Source: Cyrtodaria siliqua
Lineage: Eukaryota; Mollusca; Bivalvia; Adapedonta; Hiatellidae
DNA: 64,000 bases
Reading direction: 5' to 3'
Assembly: GCA_037043455.1 (NCBI GenBank)
Contig: JAWPHD010001820.1
Coordinates: forward strand, 186,001 to 250,000
Position numbers and translations under genes: made by a program. Below, one piece after another: positions 11,167-22,029 of the stretch (position 1 is its first letter; each line of letters opens with the position of its first letter). The notes beneath the pieces were generated by a model, which saw only the letters and a program-made list of their open reading frames with translations, was not told the DNA's origin and did not search any database.

Positions 11167-11583
11167 TTAGAGGGACTGGAGGCTGCCTAGAGGGACTGGA
11201 GGCTACCTAGAGGGACTGGAGACTGCCTATAGTTACTGGAGGCTACCTAGAAGGACTGGAGGCTGCCTAGAGGGACTGGAGGCTACCTAGAGGCTGCCTA
11301 GAGGGACTGGAGGTCACCTAGAGGGACTGGATGCTGCTTAGAGGGACTGGAGGCTGACTAGAGAGACTAGAGGCTACCTAGAGGGACTGGAGGCTGCCTA
11401 GAGGGACTGGAGGCTACCTAGAGGGACTGGAGGCTACCTAGAGGGACTGGAGGCTGTCTAGAAGGACTGGAGGCTACCTAGAGGGACTGGAGGCTGCATA
11501 GAGGGACTGGAGGCTACCTAGAGGAACTGGAGGCTACCTAGAGGGACTGGAGGCTACCTAGAGGGACTGGAGGCTGCCTATAA
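11167..11583. repeat. 20-bp minisatellite, about 20 copies
   Basis: The unit AGAGGGACTGGAGGCTACCT alternates with GCCT variants. About 20 copies run head to tail with few substitutions and one shortened unit near 11290. Confidence 0.95.
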
Positions 11584-11984
11584 GAATTGCCAATCCAAAT
11601 AAGAATATACTGGGTTTTAGTTGCACATGGACTAAACTAGGCCAATTTAATTTTATTGTAAATGAAATAATTTGGTCTGGAAAACTTGATGCAGTGGCTA
11701 TTTATTTGTGTTTATCACATGAAACTGCTTGTTTTCCGTATAATATACCCATTACGTATTTCCTTATATTAACCATGTGTAATACAAGGCGACCAAAATT
11801 TCAAAATCCAAAAATTTAAAAATTCAAAATTTAAAAATTCAAAAAATTCAAAAATACAAAATTCAAAATACAAAATTAAAAAATTAAAAATTAATAACAA
11901 ATTCCTGAACTCGTTTAATAAAATGTTGTATTAAATGACAACTCATGTCAGATCCTCTATGTATAAATCATATGAGACTTTAAG
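11584..11984. other. AT-rich spacer with low-complexity A/T tract
   Basis: Positions about 11794-11895 are a degenerate (AAATTCAAA)-type low-complexity run. The remainder has no recognisable gene. Confidence 0.6.
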
Positions 11985-12531
11985 GATATATATGTAATAA
12001 AATTATTGTTTTAAGGATATATATATAATAAATTATTGCTTTAAGGATATATATAATAAATTATTGATTTAAGGATATATGTAAATTATTGCTTTAAGGA
12101 TATATATATAATAAATTATTGTTTTAATGATATTATTGTTTTAAGGATATATATAATAAATTACTGTTTTAAGGGTATATATAATAAATTACTGTTTTAA
12201 GGATATATATAATAAATTATTGATTTAAAGATATATATAATAAATTATTGTTTTAGTAAATTATTGTTTTAAGGATATTAATAAATTATTGTTAAAGGAT
12301 GTTATTGTTTTAAGGATATATATATATAATAAATTACTGTTTTAAGGATATATATAATAAATTATTGATTTAAGGTTATATATATATAATAAATTATTGT
12401 TTTAAGGATATATGTAAATTATTGCTTTAAGGATATTATTGTTTTAAGGATATATATAATAAATTATTGTTTTAAGGATGTATATAATAAATTATTGATT
12501 TAAGGATATATATAATAAAGTATTGTTTTAA
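11985..12531. repeat. AT-rich 29-bp tandem repeat, left block
   Basis: The unit is TTAAGGATATATATAATAAA followed by TTATTGTTT, with length variation in the AT part and some internally shortened units. Every unit carries a TTAA. The same array resumes at 15016 in the same orientation, so the two blocks were one array before the Kolobok-like insertion. Confidence 0.9.
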
Positions 12532-12700
12532 AGGTGAAATATAGCGAGTATATATTCGGAAATATACGTATATAATATACAATATTTTCAAATCTTACAC
12601 TTATTGGTTGTCCCGTTTTCTCACAGTAGCCAATTTATCTCATAGCGCACACGCTTCGAGTTTCGCCCTTTTTGAAGACAGGTAAGTGACACGTGATCCT

Positions 12701-12713
12701 GTGACGTCATTGG
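12701..12713. promoter_or_regulatory. TGACGTCATTGG motif upstream of the THAP exon
   Basis: TGACGTCATTGG, a perfect CRE/ATF palindrome joined to an inverted CCAAT box, lies about 95 bp before the THAP start codon. The same 12 bases are found on the minus strand around 14797-14808, about 75-85 bp upstream of the minus-strand start at 14723. The two outward ends of the transposon thus carry matching promoter-like motifs facing inward. Promoter activity is an inference. Confidence 0.4.
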
Positions 12714-12798
12714 TACCAAACGATTCGCGGTGTCGCATTGAGTTCACTGTTGTATAGTATTGTCTATGTAGGATTACGTTTTATGGTACTTGTTTAAA

Positions 12799-13172
12799 AT
12801 GCCGTGTTTTGTTGCTGGGTGAAAAAGTTTGCACAAAGAAGGACAAGATAATAACCTAAGTTTCTTTCGTTTCCCTAATCGAGATAATGATACATTAAGA
12901 TTTACCGAAGAAAATCGCCCGACTCATCGAGAAAGTGGGAACCTACGAAAGACGCGCAAGTTTGTAGCAAACATTTTGAGTTGACTTCGTGGGAAGTCCA
13001 TCCTTTGGTTTCATTATCTTTGAATTTGGAGAACAAAAGGCCATGCAGATTAAAGTCAACAGCGGTACCAACGGTATTCGACTATAAAAATGAGAAGTGC
13101 ATAACCCCGCCGTCTCCAAGCAAGTTGTATTCGCCTATTCGACCGGCGTTGAGGAGGAGATTCATACATGAA
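12799..13172 (+). pseudogene. THAP-domain (C2CH zinc finger) first exon, inactivated
   Basis: THAP domains bind DNA and occur in Kolobok and P-element transposases. From the ATG at 12799 the reading starts MPCFVAG then TGA (12820), exactly where the second zinc-binding Cys of the CxxxxC motif belongs. It continues through a typical FFRFPNRD segment, then a frameshift in about 12895-12940. The other frame supplies KWEPTKDAQVCSKHFE (the CSxHF zinc ligands) and KSTAVPTVFDY, which is the diagnostic AVPTIF-type motif closing the domain. The exon ends at a good donor (CATGAA|GTAAGA, GT at 13173). With one nonsense and one frameshift mutation, this copy is a pseudogene. Selenocysteine recoding at the TGA is unlikely because of the separate frameshift. 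Confidence 0.8.
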
Positions 13173-14576
13173 GTAAGATTGAAATTTATGTTCAATTATC
13201 TTAGCACCTCATCGGGTATACGTATGATAAATTGAAGAAAGGTGTATAGTCTTAGATCTTTATATACACCGTGAATGTTTAGAATTAGAAGCATGCGTCC
13301 TTTCGTGACTCAATGAAGAGTTGACGGCGCTAATATTATGTAGCCGTCTTTTTTTTAAAGATTGCTAAGAACGTTCAGCATATAAATTTAAATGAATCCG
13401 GTGAAATAAACACTGTGTCGTTGTTTCCAAATTTTACTTTTAATAATTTTAAATTATACACCCTCTTCTGCCAATAGTATTATAGATATATATTATCAAC
13501 ATATATAGGGCTATGGATTTGAAAAAAAAATACAAAATATTTCATGGATATTTATTACAAGGCAGAAAATTAATAATATTACTTGCTTTTATATTAATTC
13601 AGTAATTTTTTATGGCAAAGCAACAACAATAACGCCTCTTAGCTCGTGCAATAAGTAAAACAAGTATAATAGAATAATATACTTTATATTATGGTAATTT
13701 GATATATTTGGTCTGTTTTCGATCTGTATATCAGGAGTAAGTATACATGAGTAAGTATACTTACTAACTGTCTATATCGTGCTCATAACACATTTGGCTA
13801 TATTATTTAAATCATAGTATTCTTCTCTCTTTGTGCGCGACAAATATCATGTGATATATCCGTCTTGTGCAATACGCGTCTGCCCTCGGCGGTATTACAC
13901 GGCTCAAGTAATTGCAATAAACAGGAAATATATCATAAAACTAGGTTTCCCTAAATGGTGCGTGCTTTTGTGATATACCGACGTTTGTACCCAAGTTAGG
14001 CTGCACTTCAATAGTGCATCGCAATATTTTATTAGTCTGTATTGCTATTTGGGGGCACGTGGAGACTAGAGAGCGTGTCATATTGCAAACACCGCTCCTA
14101 GAGTGTTTGGTGTTGATGGCGACTTATGGCAAATATATAATACTATAGAAATTATGGCGCCGAAATTATATGCTGTTTTATTTATTATTCTGTTTCATTT
14201 ATTATTGTTTTTATTCATTTTTTATCAATTATGGATAATATCTAATAAATATATTTGTTCCATGTCTACTTATCGGCAAAAAAAATCTGACGCTCGTATT
14301 ACCATAGATCTACATACAAATATATCCATGTATTAATGTATAGGTATAGACCAGGTCCATTCATTCCGAATATACTACATTTCGCGGTTATTGTGTATGT
14401 ACCAAGATATTGAAGTGTTGCGGGTGACTTACTGTCAGATTTCGATGAAAACAATGTTTACGTTGTTTTTTTTGTTTGTTGTTGCTGTAAGTGTATAAAT
14501 ACGCTATTTTGTTAAATTAGTGAATAGTGTAATGAACCACTGAACGTAACAAATGACATGACACGATAGTCTTTAC

Positions 14577-14723
14577 AAACTCTCCATTTGCACCTGCACC
14601 GCGTACGACTTCATCATCAGTTGATGAATCCGATGTATTTTCGTCCTCAGACACGTATTCTGGCTCCAAATCGTAAGGTTGCACATGGTGTAACCGTTTT
14701 ATAACGGGCATTTCCTCTGACAT
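14577..14723 (-). CDS. Candidate first exon, acidic N-terminus (resembles P2X7-type ballast-domain proteins)
   Basis: A minus-strand ATG at 14723 opens MSEEMPVIKRLHHVQPYDLE, followed by an acidic/Ser stretch (SEDENTSDSSTDDE) and an in-frame GT (TTT|GTAAAG) near 14576. The order 'QPY-x-x-EPE then acidic/serine run' resembles N-termini of proteins carrying the cysteine-rich P2X7 C-terminal (ballast) domain, which are numerous in invertebrates; the diagnostic WCxC Cys cluster is not in this exon and I did not find it downstream. The exon lies inside the Kolobok-like element, opposite in direction to the THAP exon. It may be a second transposon gene or a captured host exon. Confidence 0.3.
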
Positions 14724-15015
14724 CGCTTAATTCTCACATTTTCACACAAGGTATACTGTTTTGCGTTCAGTCCCAATGTAAACAAAAAATAGTTTGTTCC
14801 CAATGACGTCATTTCTGGTAATTCGCGCAAGAGTTTTTCCCCTTAGATTTTTTCGATTTTTTAGCAATGCCTGTTCGCCTTTTCGGTTTTTATCTTTAAA
14901 AACATATTTTCACTAAACATACATCAATAGCATAGTAAACATCGTATTTATAATGATATTTAATAATTAAAAACATATCAACAACGGATTTGTTGATTTA
15001 GGACAAATTTCATCT

Positions 15016-15245
15016 TTAAGGATATATGTAAATTATTGCTTTAAGGATATTATTGTTTTAAGGATATATATAATAAATTATTGTTTTAAGGATATATGTA
15101 AATTATTGCTTTAAGGATATATATATAATAAATTATTGTTTTAATGATATTATTGTTTTAAGGATATATATAAAAAATTATTGCTTTAAGGATATATATA
15201 ATAAATTATTGTTTTAAGGATATATATAATAAATTATTGTTTTAA
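15016..15245. repeat. AT-rich 29-bp tandem repeat, right block
   Basis: Continuation of the array at 11985-12531, beginning with the duplicated TTAA of the insertion site. About eight units remain. Confidence 0.9.
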
Positions 15246-15374
15246 GATTGACAAATATGTTGCATTATATGTACACCTGCTAGCAATATGAATCCTATGT
15301 ATGAACTAATATTCATGATTAACGAAACTTGAGAGTATCTGAGTTTTCCAGATGGAAAATATTTTCATAAACAA

Positions 15375-16740
15375 CTAGAACTATCACTGCAGGTGATGAA
15401 TACCCCCGCTTTTTTTGCTCTAGCCGATGATGGGCAAAATCAAGAATAATAAATATCTAAAATATCTGTTATTTTCTTAATTTGAAAGAAATTCTAATTA
15501 AAACAAAACTGCAGAATCATCAAACCATTAATGCAGAGTCACATCATATTATCACTTGTGAACTGTATGTTGTATGTTAATAACAATCCATGAAAAGTGT
15601 TAAAGTGACCACATAAAGTTATAATGGAGTGAAAAACTCTAAGTAAAATAAAGGGCCGTGATTCTGTAATAAATTAGGCATCAACAATTTGGGATGTAAA
15701 GGACAAAAGGTAATCAGTTGTTATGTGTACATGAAGTTTGGGAACAATCAATTCGAAAATGTTTGAGAAAAATGTGTTGACAGGTCATTATACAACATTT
15801 AAGTCGAAAATTCTAAGTCAAACAAAAGGCCATAATTCTGTAATAAATTATGCAATCAATGATGGGTGAATGTAGAGGTCATAAGGTCATCAGTTGTTAT
15901 GTGTACATGAAGTTTGGGAACAATCAATTCGAAAATGTTTGAGAAAAAATGTGTTGACAGGTCATTATACAACATTTAAGTCGAAAATTCTAAGTCAAAC
16001 AAAAGGCCATAATTCTGTAATAAATTATGCAATCAATGATGGGTGAATGTAGAGGTCATAAGGTCATCAGTTGTTATGTGTACATGAAGTTTGGGAACAA
16101 TCAATTCGAAAATGTTTGAGAAAAAATGTATTAACAGGCCATTATACAATATCAAAGTGTACAACAAAGGGCCATAACTCTAAACTAAATTAGGCAATCA
16201 ATGATGGGTAATGTACAGGGACATAAGGTTGTTATGAGCATATGAAGTTTGGGAACAATCGATTCGAAAATGTTTGAGAAAAAAATATGTTAACATGTCA
16301 TTATACAATATTAGAGTGGAAAATAAGTTAAACAAAGGGCCATAATTCTGTAATAAATTAGGCAATCAATGATGGGTGATGTACAGGCACATATGTTCAT
16401 CAGTTGTTATGTGTACATGAAGTCTGGGAACAATCAATTCGAAAATGTTTGAGAAAAAATGTGTTAACATGTCATCAAACAATATTAGAGTGGCAAATTC
16501 TAAATCAAACAAAGGGCCATAATTCTGTAATAAATTAGGCAATCAATGATGGTTGAGGTACAGGAACATAAGTTCATCAGTTGTTATGTGTCATGATGAA
16601 AACTGAAAAATCAATTCAAAAGTGTTTGAGATATGCAAGTATTAAAAATGTGTTACGTGACGTGAGGGGACGAACGTTGGGACAACGTGATTCCTATGTA
16701 GCTCCTTCTTCACTTTGTGAAAGCGGGGTATAATAATTAA
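15375..16740 (-). mobile_element. Family F element with ~168-bp tandem core
   Basis: One end is CTAGAACTATCACTGCAGGT (15375), containing the hairpin ATCAC-TGCAG-GTGAT; read from the other strand it is hairpin plus AGTTCTAG|TT, a Helitron-like terminus. The inner motif TACCCCCGCTTT is the reverse complement of AAAGCGGGGTA at the other end (about 16719-16730). The core is about six units with landmarks GGGCCATAATTCTGTAATAA and GAAGTTTGGGAACAATC, about 168 bp apart. Two adjacent units (15790-16110) are nearly identical. No coding potential. A degenerate second copy lies at 46351-46500. Confidence 0.7.
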
Positions 16741-17045
16741 ACTAAAAATAACATGAGGATTTCATATATAGCTCCCACTTCACTTTGTGAAAGTGGGGGT
16801 ATAATAATTAAACTAAAAATAACATGAGGATTTCATATATAGCTCCAACTTCACTTTGTGAAAGTGGGGGTATAATAATTAAACTAAAAATAACATGAGG
16901 ATTTCATATATAGCTCCCACTTCACTTTGTGAAAGCGGGGTATAATAATTAAACTAAAAATAACATGAGGATTTCATATATAGCTCCCACTTCACTTTGT
17001 GAAAGTGGGGGTATAATAATTAAACTAAAAATAACATGAGGATTT
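16690..17045. repeat. 71-bp tandem amplification of the family F terminus (5 copies)
   Basis: The unit contains CATGAGGATTTCATATATAG, the hairpin CCCACTT-CACTTTGTG-AAGTGGG (one-base offset) and GTATAATAATTAAACTAAAA. Five near-identical copies follow the family F end, so only the terminal hairpin region has been amplified. Confidence 0.85.
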
Positions 17046-17096
17046 CATTGTCTTTCAATTTACATCAACTACTCTTACAGATCACCTCATATGCAT

Positions 17097-17158
17097 ATTG
17101 CTCAAATAGTTAAAGAGTCTTTAACTATTTGAGCAATAGCTTTAACTATTTGAGCAAT
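17097..17158. repeat. Perfect 19-bp hairpin plus a third arm copy
   Basis: ATTGCTCAAATAGTTAAAG (17097-17115) is followed after 3 nt by its exact reverse complement (17119-17137). A direct copy of the second arm follows at 17140-17158. No gene is adjacent, so a transcription terminator role cannot be argued. Confidence 0.85.
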
Positions 17159-17178
17159 TGACAATAAACAGAGATAAA

Positions 17179-20098
17179 CAAGAGGTCAATGACCTTGAAG
17201 CTCTACTGATAGGTTTTGATAGCTAGATCAGCATTCCTGTAAAGTTTCATAAAAATCGGTAACTTAGTTTCAGGGATCAACATCATGTCATGCTGATAAT
17301 TTTAAAAGTCCCATATCAATATCGCTTGTAGTTTTCAAGAAGAAGTCTATTTTTAGCTTTGGCGGCCATCTTGAAGTTCCGGCCGAACTGACATTTTGCT
17401 AGGATCAACTAGACATCAAGAGCAACATTCCTGTGATTTTTCATGAAAATCCGTTCAGTAGTTTCAGAGGAGACGTTGCTGAAAAATATTACAATACAAA
17501 CTCTATGTAAACAAAGATGGCCACTGGCGGCAATGTTTAATGTTGAATCAAAATAATTTTCGACAAGGATCAACATCATGTCATGCTGATCATTTTAGTC
17601 CATATCAATATCACTTATAGTTTTCAGTAGTAGTCGCTAAAAACTTGTTTTTAAAAAATCTATTTTTAGCCGTGGCAGCCATCTTGAATTTACGGCCGAC
17701 CTGAAATTTTGTGGCATCAATTAGACATCAAGAGCAACTTTACTCTGAAGTTTCATGAAAATCCGTCCAGTAGTTTCAGAGGAGTAGTCACTACAAATGT
17801 TTACTATATAAACCCTATGTAAACAAAGATGGCAGCTGGCGGCCATGTTTAATGTTGAATCAAAATAATTTACGATTAGGATCAACATCATGTCATGCTG
17901 ATCATTTTGGAAAAAGTCCCATATCAATATCACTTATAATTTTCAAGAAGTATGGTTTTTTTAATCTATTTTTAGCCGTGGCAGCCATCTTGTATTTCCG
18001 GCCAACCTGAAATTTTGCTAGGTTCAACTAGACATCAGGAGCAACATTCCTGTGAAGTTTCATGAAAATCTGTGAAGTAGTTTTAGAGGAGTAGTCGCTA
18101 CAAATTTTTACTATATAAACTCTATGTAAACAAAGATGGCAGCTGGCGGCCATGTTTAATGTTGAATCAAAATCATTTTCGACTAGGATCAACATCATGT
18201 CATGCTGATTATTTTAGAAAAAGTCACATATCAATATCACTTATAGTTTTCAAGAAGTAGTCGCTACAAACTTGTTTTTTAACAAGAGGTCAATGACCTT
18301 GAAGCTCTACTGATTGATTTTGATTTCAGGAAGTAGTCGCTACAGATTTGTTTTTTGAAAAATTATTTTTAGCCGTGGCGGCCATCTTGAATTTCCGGCC
18401 GACCTGAAATTTTGCTAGGATCAATTAGACATCAAGAGCAACATTCCTGTGAAGTTTCATGAAAATCCCTCAAGTAGTTTCACAGGAATAGTCGCTACAA
18501 GTTTTCATTATATAACTCTATGTAAACAAAGATGGCCGCTGACAGCCATGTTTAACGTCGAATCAAAATAATGTTTGACTCTGATAACCATCATGTCATG
18601 CTGATCATTTTCCAAAAAGTCCCATATCAATATCACTTATAGTTTTCAAGACGTAGTCGCTACAAACTTCTAATTTTAGCTGTGGCGGCCATCTTGAATT
18701 TCTGGCCGATCTGAAATTTTGCTAGGATCAATTAAACATTAAGAGCAACATTCCTGTAAAGTTTCATGAAAATCTGCCAAGTAGTTTCAAAGGATTAGTC
18801 GCTACAAGTTTTTACTATATAACTCTATGTAAACAAAGATGGCCGCTGGCAGCCATGTTTAACGTTGAATCAAAACAATTTTTGACAAGGACCAACATCA
18901 TGTCATGCTGATCATTTTACAAAACGTCCAATATCAATATCACTTATAGTTTTCAAGTAGTAGTCGCTACAAACTTGTATTTTGAAAATATATTTTTAGC
19001 CATGGCAGCCATTTTGAATTTCCGGGCGACCTAAAATTTTGCTAGGATCAATTAGACATCAAGAGCAACATTCCTGTGAAGTTTCATGAAAATCCGTCAA
19101 GTAGTTTCAGAGGAGTAGTCGCTACAAGTTTTCATCATATAACTCTATGTAAACAAAGATGGCCACTGGCAGCCATGTTAAACGTCAAATCAAAATAATG
19201 TTTGACTCTGATAACCATCATGTCATGCTGATCATTTTCCAAAAAGTCCCATATCAATATCACTTATAGTTTTCAAGACGTAGTCGCTACTAACTTCTTT
19301 TTTAAAAATCTATTTTTAGCTGTGGCGGCCATCTTGAATTTCTGGCCAATCTGAAATTTTGCTAGGATCAATTAGACATTAAGAGCAACATTCCTGTAAA
19401 GTTTCATGAAAATCCGTCAAGTAGTTTCAGAGGAGTAGTCGCTACAAGTTTTCATCATATAACTCTATGTAAACAAAGATGGCCGCTGGCAGCCATGTTT
19501 AACGTCGAATCAAAACGATTTTCGACAAGGACCAACATCATGTCATGCTGATCATTTTAGAAAAAGTCCCATATCAATATCACTTATAGTTTTCATGAAG
19601 AAGTCGCTACAAACTTGTTTTTTAAAAACCTATTTTAAGATCTGGCGGCCATCTTGGATTTCACATCAACATGAATTTTTGCTAGGATCAACTAGACTTC
19701 ATGGGCAACATTTCTGTAAAGTTTCATGAAAATCCATTCAGTAGTTTCAGAGGAGAAGTCGCTACAAAAAAAAGTTTACGGACAAACAGACGGACGGACA
19801 GACAGACGGACGACGGACGCCGCACCACGGCATAAGCTCTGCTGATCTCTGATCAGTAGAGCTAAAAACCTATTTTTAGCCGTGGTGGCCATCTCGAATT
19901 ACCAGCCGACCTGAAATTTTGCTAGGATCAACTAGACATCAAGGGCAACATTCCTGTGAAGTTTCGTTAAAATCTGCCTAGTAGTTTCAGAGGAGTAGTC
20001 GCTACAAGAAAAAGTTTACAGATAGACGGACGGACGGACGACAGACGCCACACCACCGCATAAGCTCTGCTGATCTTTGATCAGATCTGTCGAGCTAA
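17179..20098 (+). mobile_element. Family C element, long composite copy
   Basis: The left end CAAGAGGTCAATGACCTT with GCTCTACTGAT starts at 17179, and a second full left end lies inside at 18283. Two right ends occur: one ends GATCAGTAGAGCTAA at 19865, and a degenerate one at 20098, each preceded by a GGAC microsatellite. The core is ~315-320 bp, with landmarks GGCGGCCATCTTGAATTTCC, GTAGTCGCTACAA and CATGTCATGCTGATCATTTT. The right end hairpin is CTGATC-TCT-GATCAG. The composite looks like at least two elements recombined or inserted into each other. Short open frames inside are repeat by-products. Confidence 0.85.
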
Positions 20099-20383
20099 AA
20101 ACTGATTATGCCTACCATCGAGTGAAGAAATTCCATATAATCAAACCCAGCAAGCTAAATAATCAATTTATTACATTCTAAAATCACTTTGTGTATGATT
20201 TTAAGTGAAAATGTTTTGTTTTATTAAACAATATCGGCAGATGACGTCGATGTCAGCAACACTTTACTGATATCATGACTCAATATCACAGTTAGATATT
20301 TTTGTGTTTGGAGTTATTAATATTAAGCAATTATGAATATTCTTTCACTGAGAAATACCAATCTTTCACCCACAGAAATGTAA

Positions 20384-22029
20384 CAAGAGGTCAATGACCT
20401 TGAAGCTCTACTGATAGATTTTGATAGCTAGGTCAGCATTCCTGTGAAGTTTCATAAAAAAATGTCAAGTAGTTTCAGAGGAGTAGTCGCTACAAGTTGA
20501 AGTTTTTACTATATAACTCTAGGTAAACAAAGATGGCCACTGGCAGCCATGTTTAATGTCGAATCAAAATATTTTTCGAAAGGATCAACATCATGTCATG
20601 CTGATCATTTCAGAAATAGTCCCATATCAATATCACTTACAGTTTTCAAGAAGTAGTCGCTACAAACTTGTTTTTAAAAATCTATGTTTAGCCGTGGTGG
20701 CCATCTTGAATTTCCGGCCGACCTGAAATTGTGCTAGGATCAACTAGACATCAAGAGCAACATTCCTGTGAAGTTTCATGAAAATCCGTCTAGTAGTTCA
20801 GAGGAGTAGTCACTACAAATGTTTACTGTACAAAATCTATGTAAACAAAGATGGCCACTGGAACCCAGGTTTAATTTTGTTTCAAAATAATTTTCGACAA
20901 GGATCAACATCATGTCATGCTGATCATTTTAGAAAAAGTCCCATATCAATATCACTTACAGTTTTCAAGAAGTAGTGGCTACAAACTTTTTTTTAGAAAA
21001 TCTCTTTTTAGCCATGGTGGCCATCTTGAATTTCCGGCCGACCTAAAAAAAATCTTGGATCAATGAGACATCAAGAGCAACATTCCTGTGAAGTTTCATG
21101 AACATCCGTCAAGTAGTTTCAGAGGAGTAGTCGCTACAAGTTTTTACTATATAACTCTATGTAAACAAAGATGGCCACTGGCAGCCATGTTTAACGTCGA
21201 ATCCAAATAATGTTCGATTCAGATCAACATCATGTCATGCTGATCTTTTTAGAAAAAGTCCCATATCAATATCACTTATAGTTTTCAAGAAGTAGTCGCT
21301 ACAAACTTATTTTTTAAAAATCTATTTTGAGCTGTGGCGGCCATCTCGAATTTCTGAAATTATTTCGATCTTGCCGGTTTTCGAACTTGTTCGAGCTTTC
21401 ATTGTGGCAAAGTTAAGTAAAGATCCGATTAATATTGAAGGCCATAGAGTGTTCACAAGGCAGAAAATAGCATTTTTCAGAAAAAACAAGGGCCATAACT
21501 CCGGTGTTACTGATCCGATTTAGCTGGTTTTCGAACTTGTTCCAGCTTTCATTGATATTAATAATCTGTGCAAGTTTGGTAAAGATTAAATAATAAATGA
21601 AGGTGCTAGAGTGTTCACAAGGCAGAAAATGGCATTTTTCAGAAAAAACAAGGGCCATAACTCCGGTGTTACTGATCCAATTTGGCTGGTTTTCGAACTT
21701 ACCCTAGCTTTTATTGATATTAACAATCTGTGCAAGTTTGGTAAAGATCAAATAATAAATGAAGGTGCTAGAGTGTTCACAAGGCTTAATATGGCATTTT
21801 TCAGCAAAACAAGGGCCATAACTCCGGTGAAATTATTTTGATCTGGCTGGTTTTCGAACTTGTCCGAGCTTTCATTGATATTAACAACCTGTTAAAGTTT
21901 GGTAAAGATCGGATGAAAAATAAAGGCCCTATCGTGGTAACAAGACAAAAGTTAACGACGGACGGACGGACGGACGGACGGACAACTCACATCCCATAAG
22001 CTCTGCTTGCCCTTGGCCAGTAGAGCTAA
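20384..22029 (+). mobile_element. Chimeric element: family C left half, family B right half
   Basis: It begins with a full family C left end (20384) and about three C core units. It then switches near 21350-21365 (TTTCTGAAATTATTTCGATC) to family B core units (CAAGGGCCATAACTCCGGTG, CTGGTTTTCGAACTTG). It ends with a GGAC microsatellite and a B-type right end (TGCTTGCCCTTGGCCAG, then TAGAGCTAA, 22029). The left inner motif (CTACTGAT) therefore no longer matches its right hairpin (CCAGTAG) fully. The spacer before it (20099-20383) holds nothing recognisable. Confidence 0.75.

Larger units (their letters stand above)
12532..15015 (+). mobile_element. Kolobok-like DNA transposon, degenerate (2484 bp, TTAA target-site duplication)
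   Basis: The host array unit ATTGTTTTAAGGATATAT is split: the left side ends ATTGTTTTAA (TTAA at 12528-12531) and the right side resumes TTAAGGATATAT (TTAA at 15016-15019). The insert begins AGGTGAAAT and ends ATTTCATCT, giving a 9-bp terminal inverted repeat with one mismatch. A TTAA target plus a THAP-domain coding region is the combination described for the Kolobok superfamily; piggyBac also uses TTAA but has no THAP domain. Inside are a broken THAP exon (+, 12799-13172) and a candidate start exon on the minus strand near the right end (14577-14723). No DDE transposase core was recognised in 13.2-14.5 kb, so this copy is defective or an internal-deletion derivative. Confidence 0.75.

Noticed and set aside
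12820..12822. Selenocysteine (UGA) replacing a THAP cysteine
   Set aside because: A separate frameshift also breaks the domain, and zinc-finger cysteines are not known selenocysteine sites; pseudogenisation is simpler.
17179..20098. CRISPR-like array because of regularly spaced repeats
   Set aside because: Units are ~315 bp, diverged head-to-tail copies with no short spacers; the sequence is eukaryotic.
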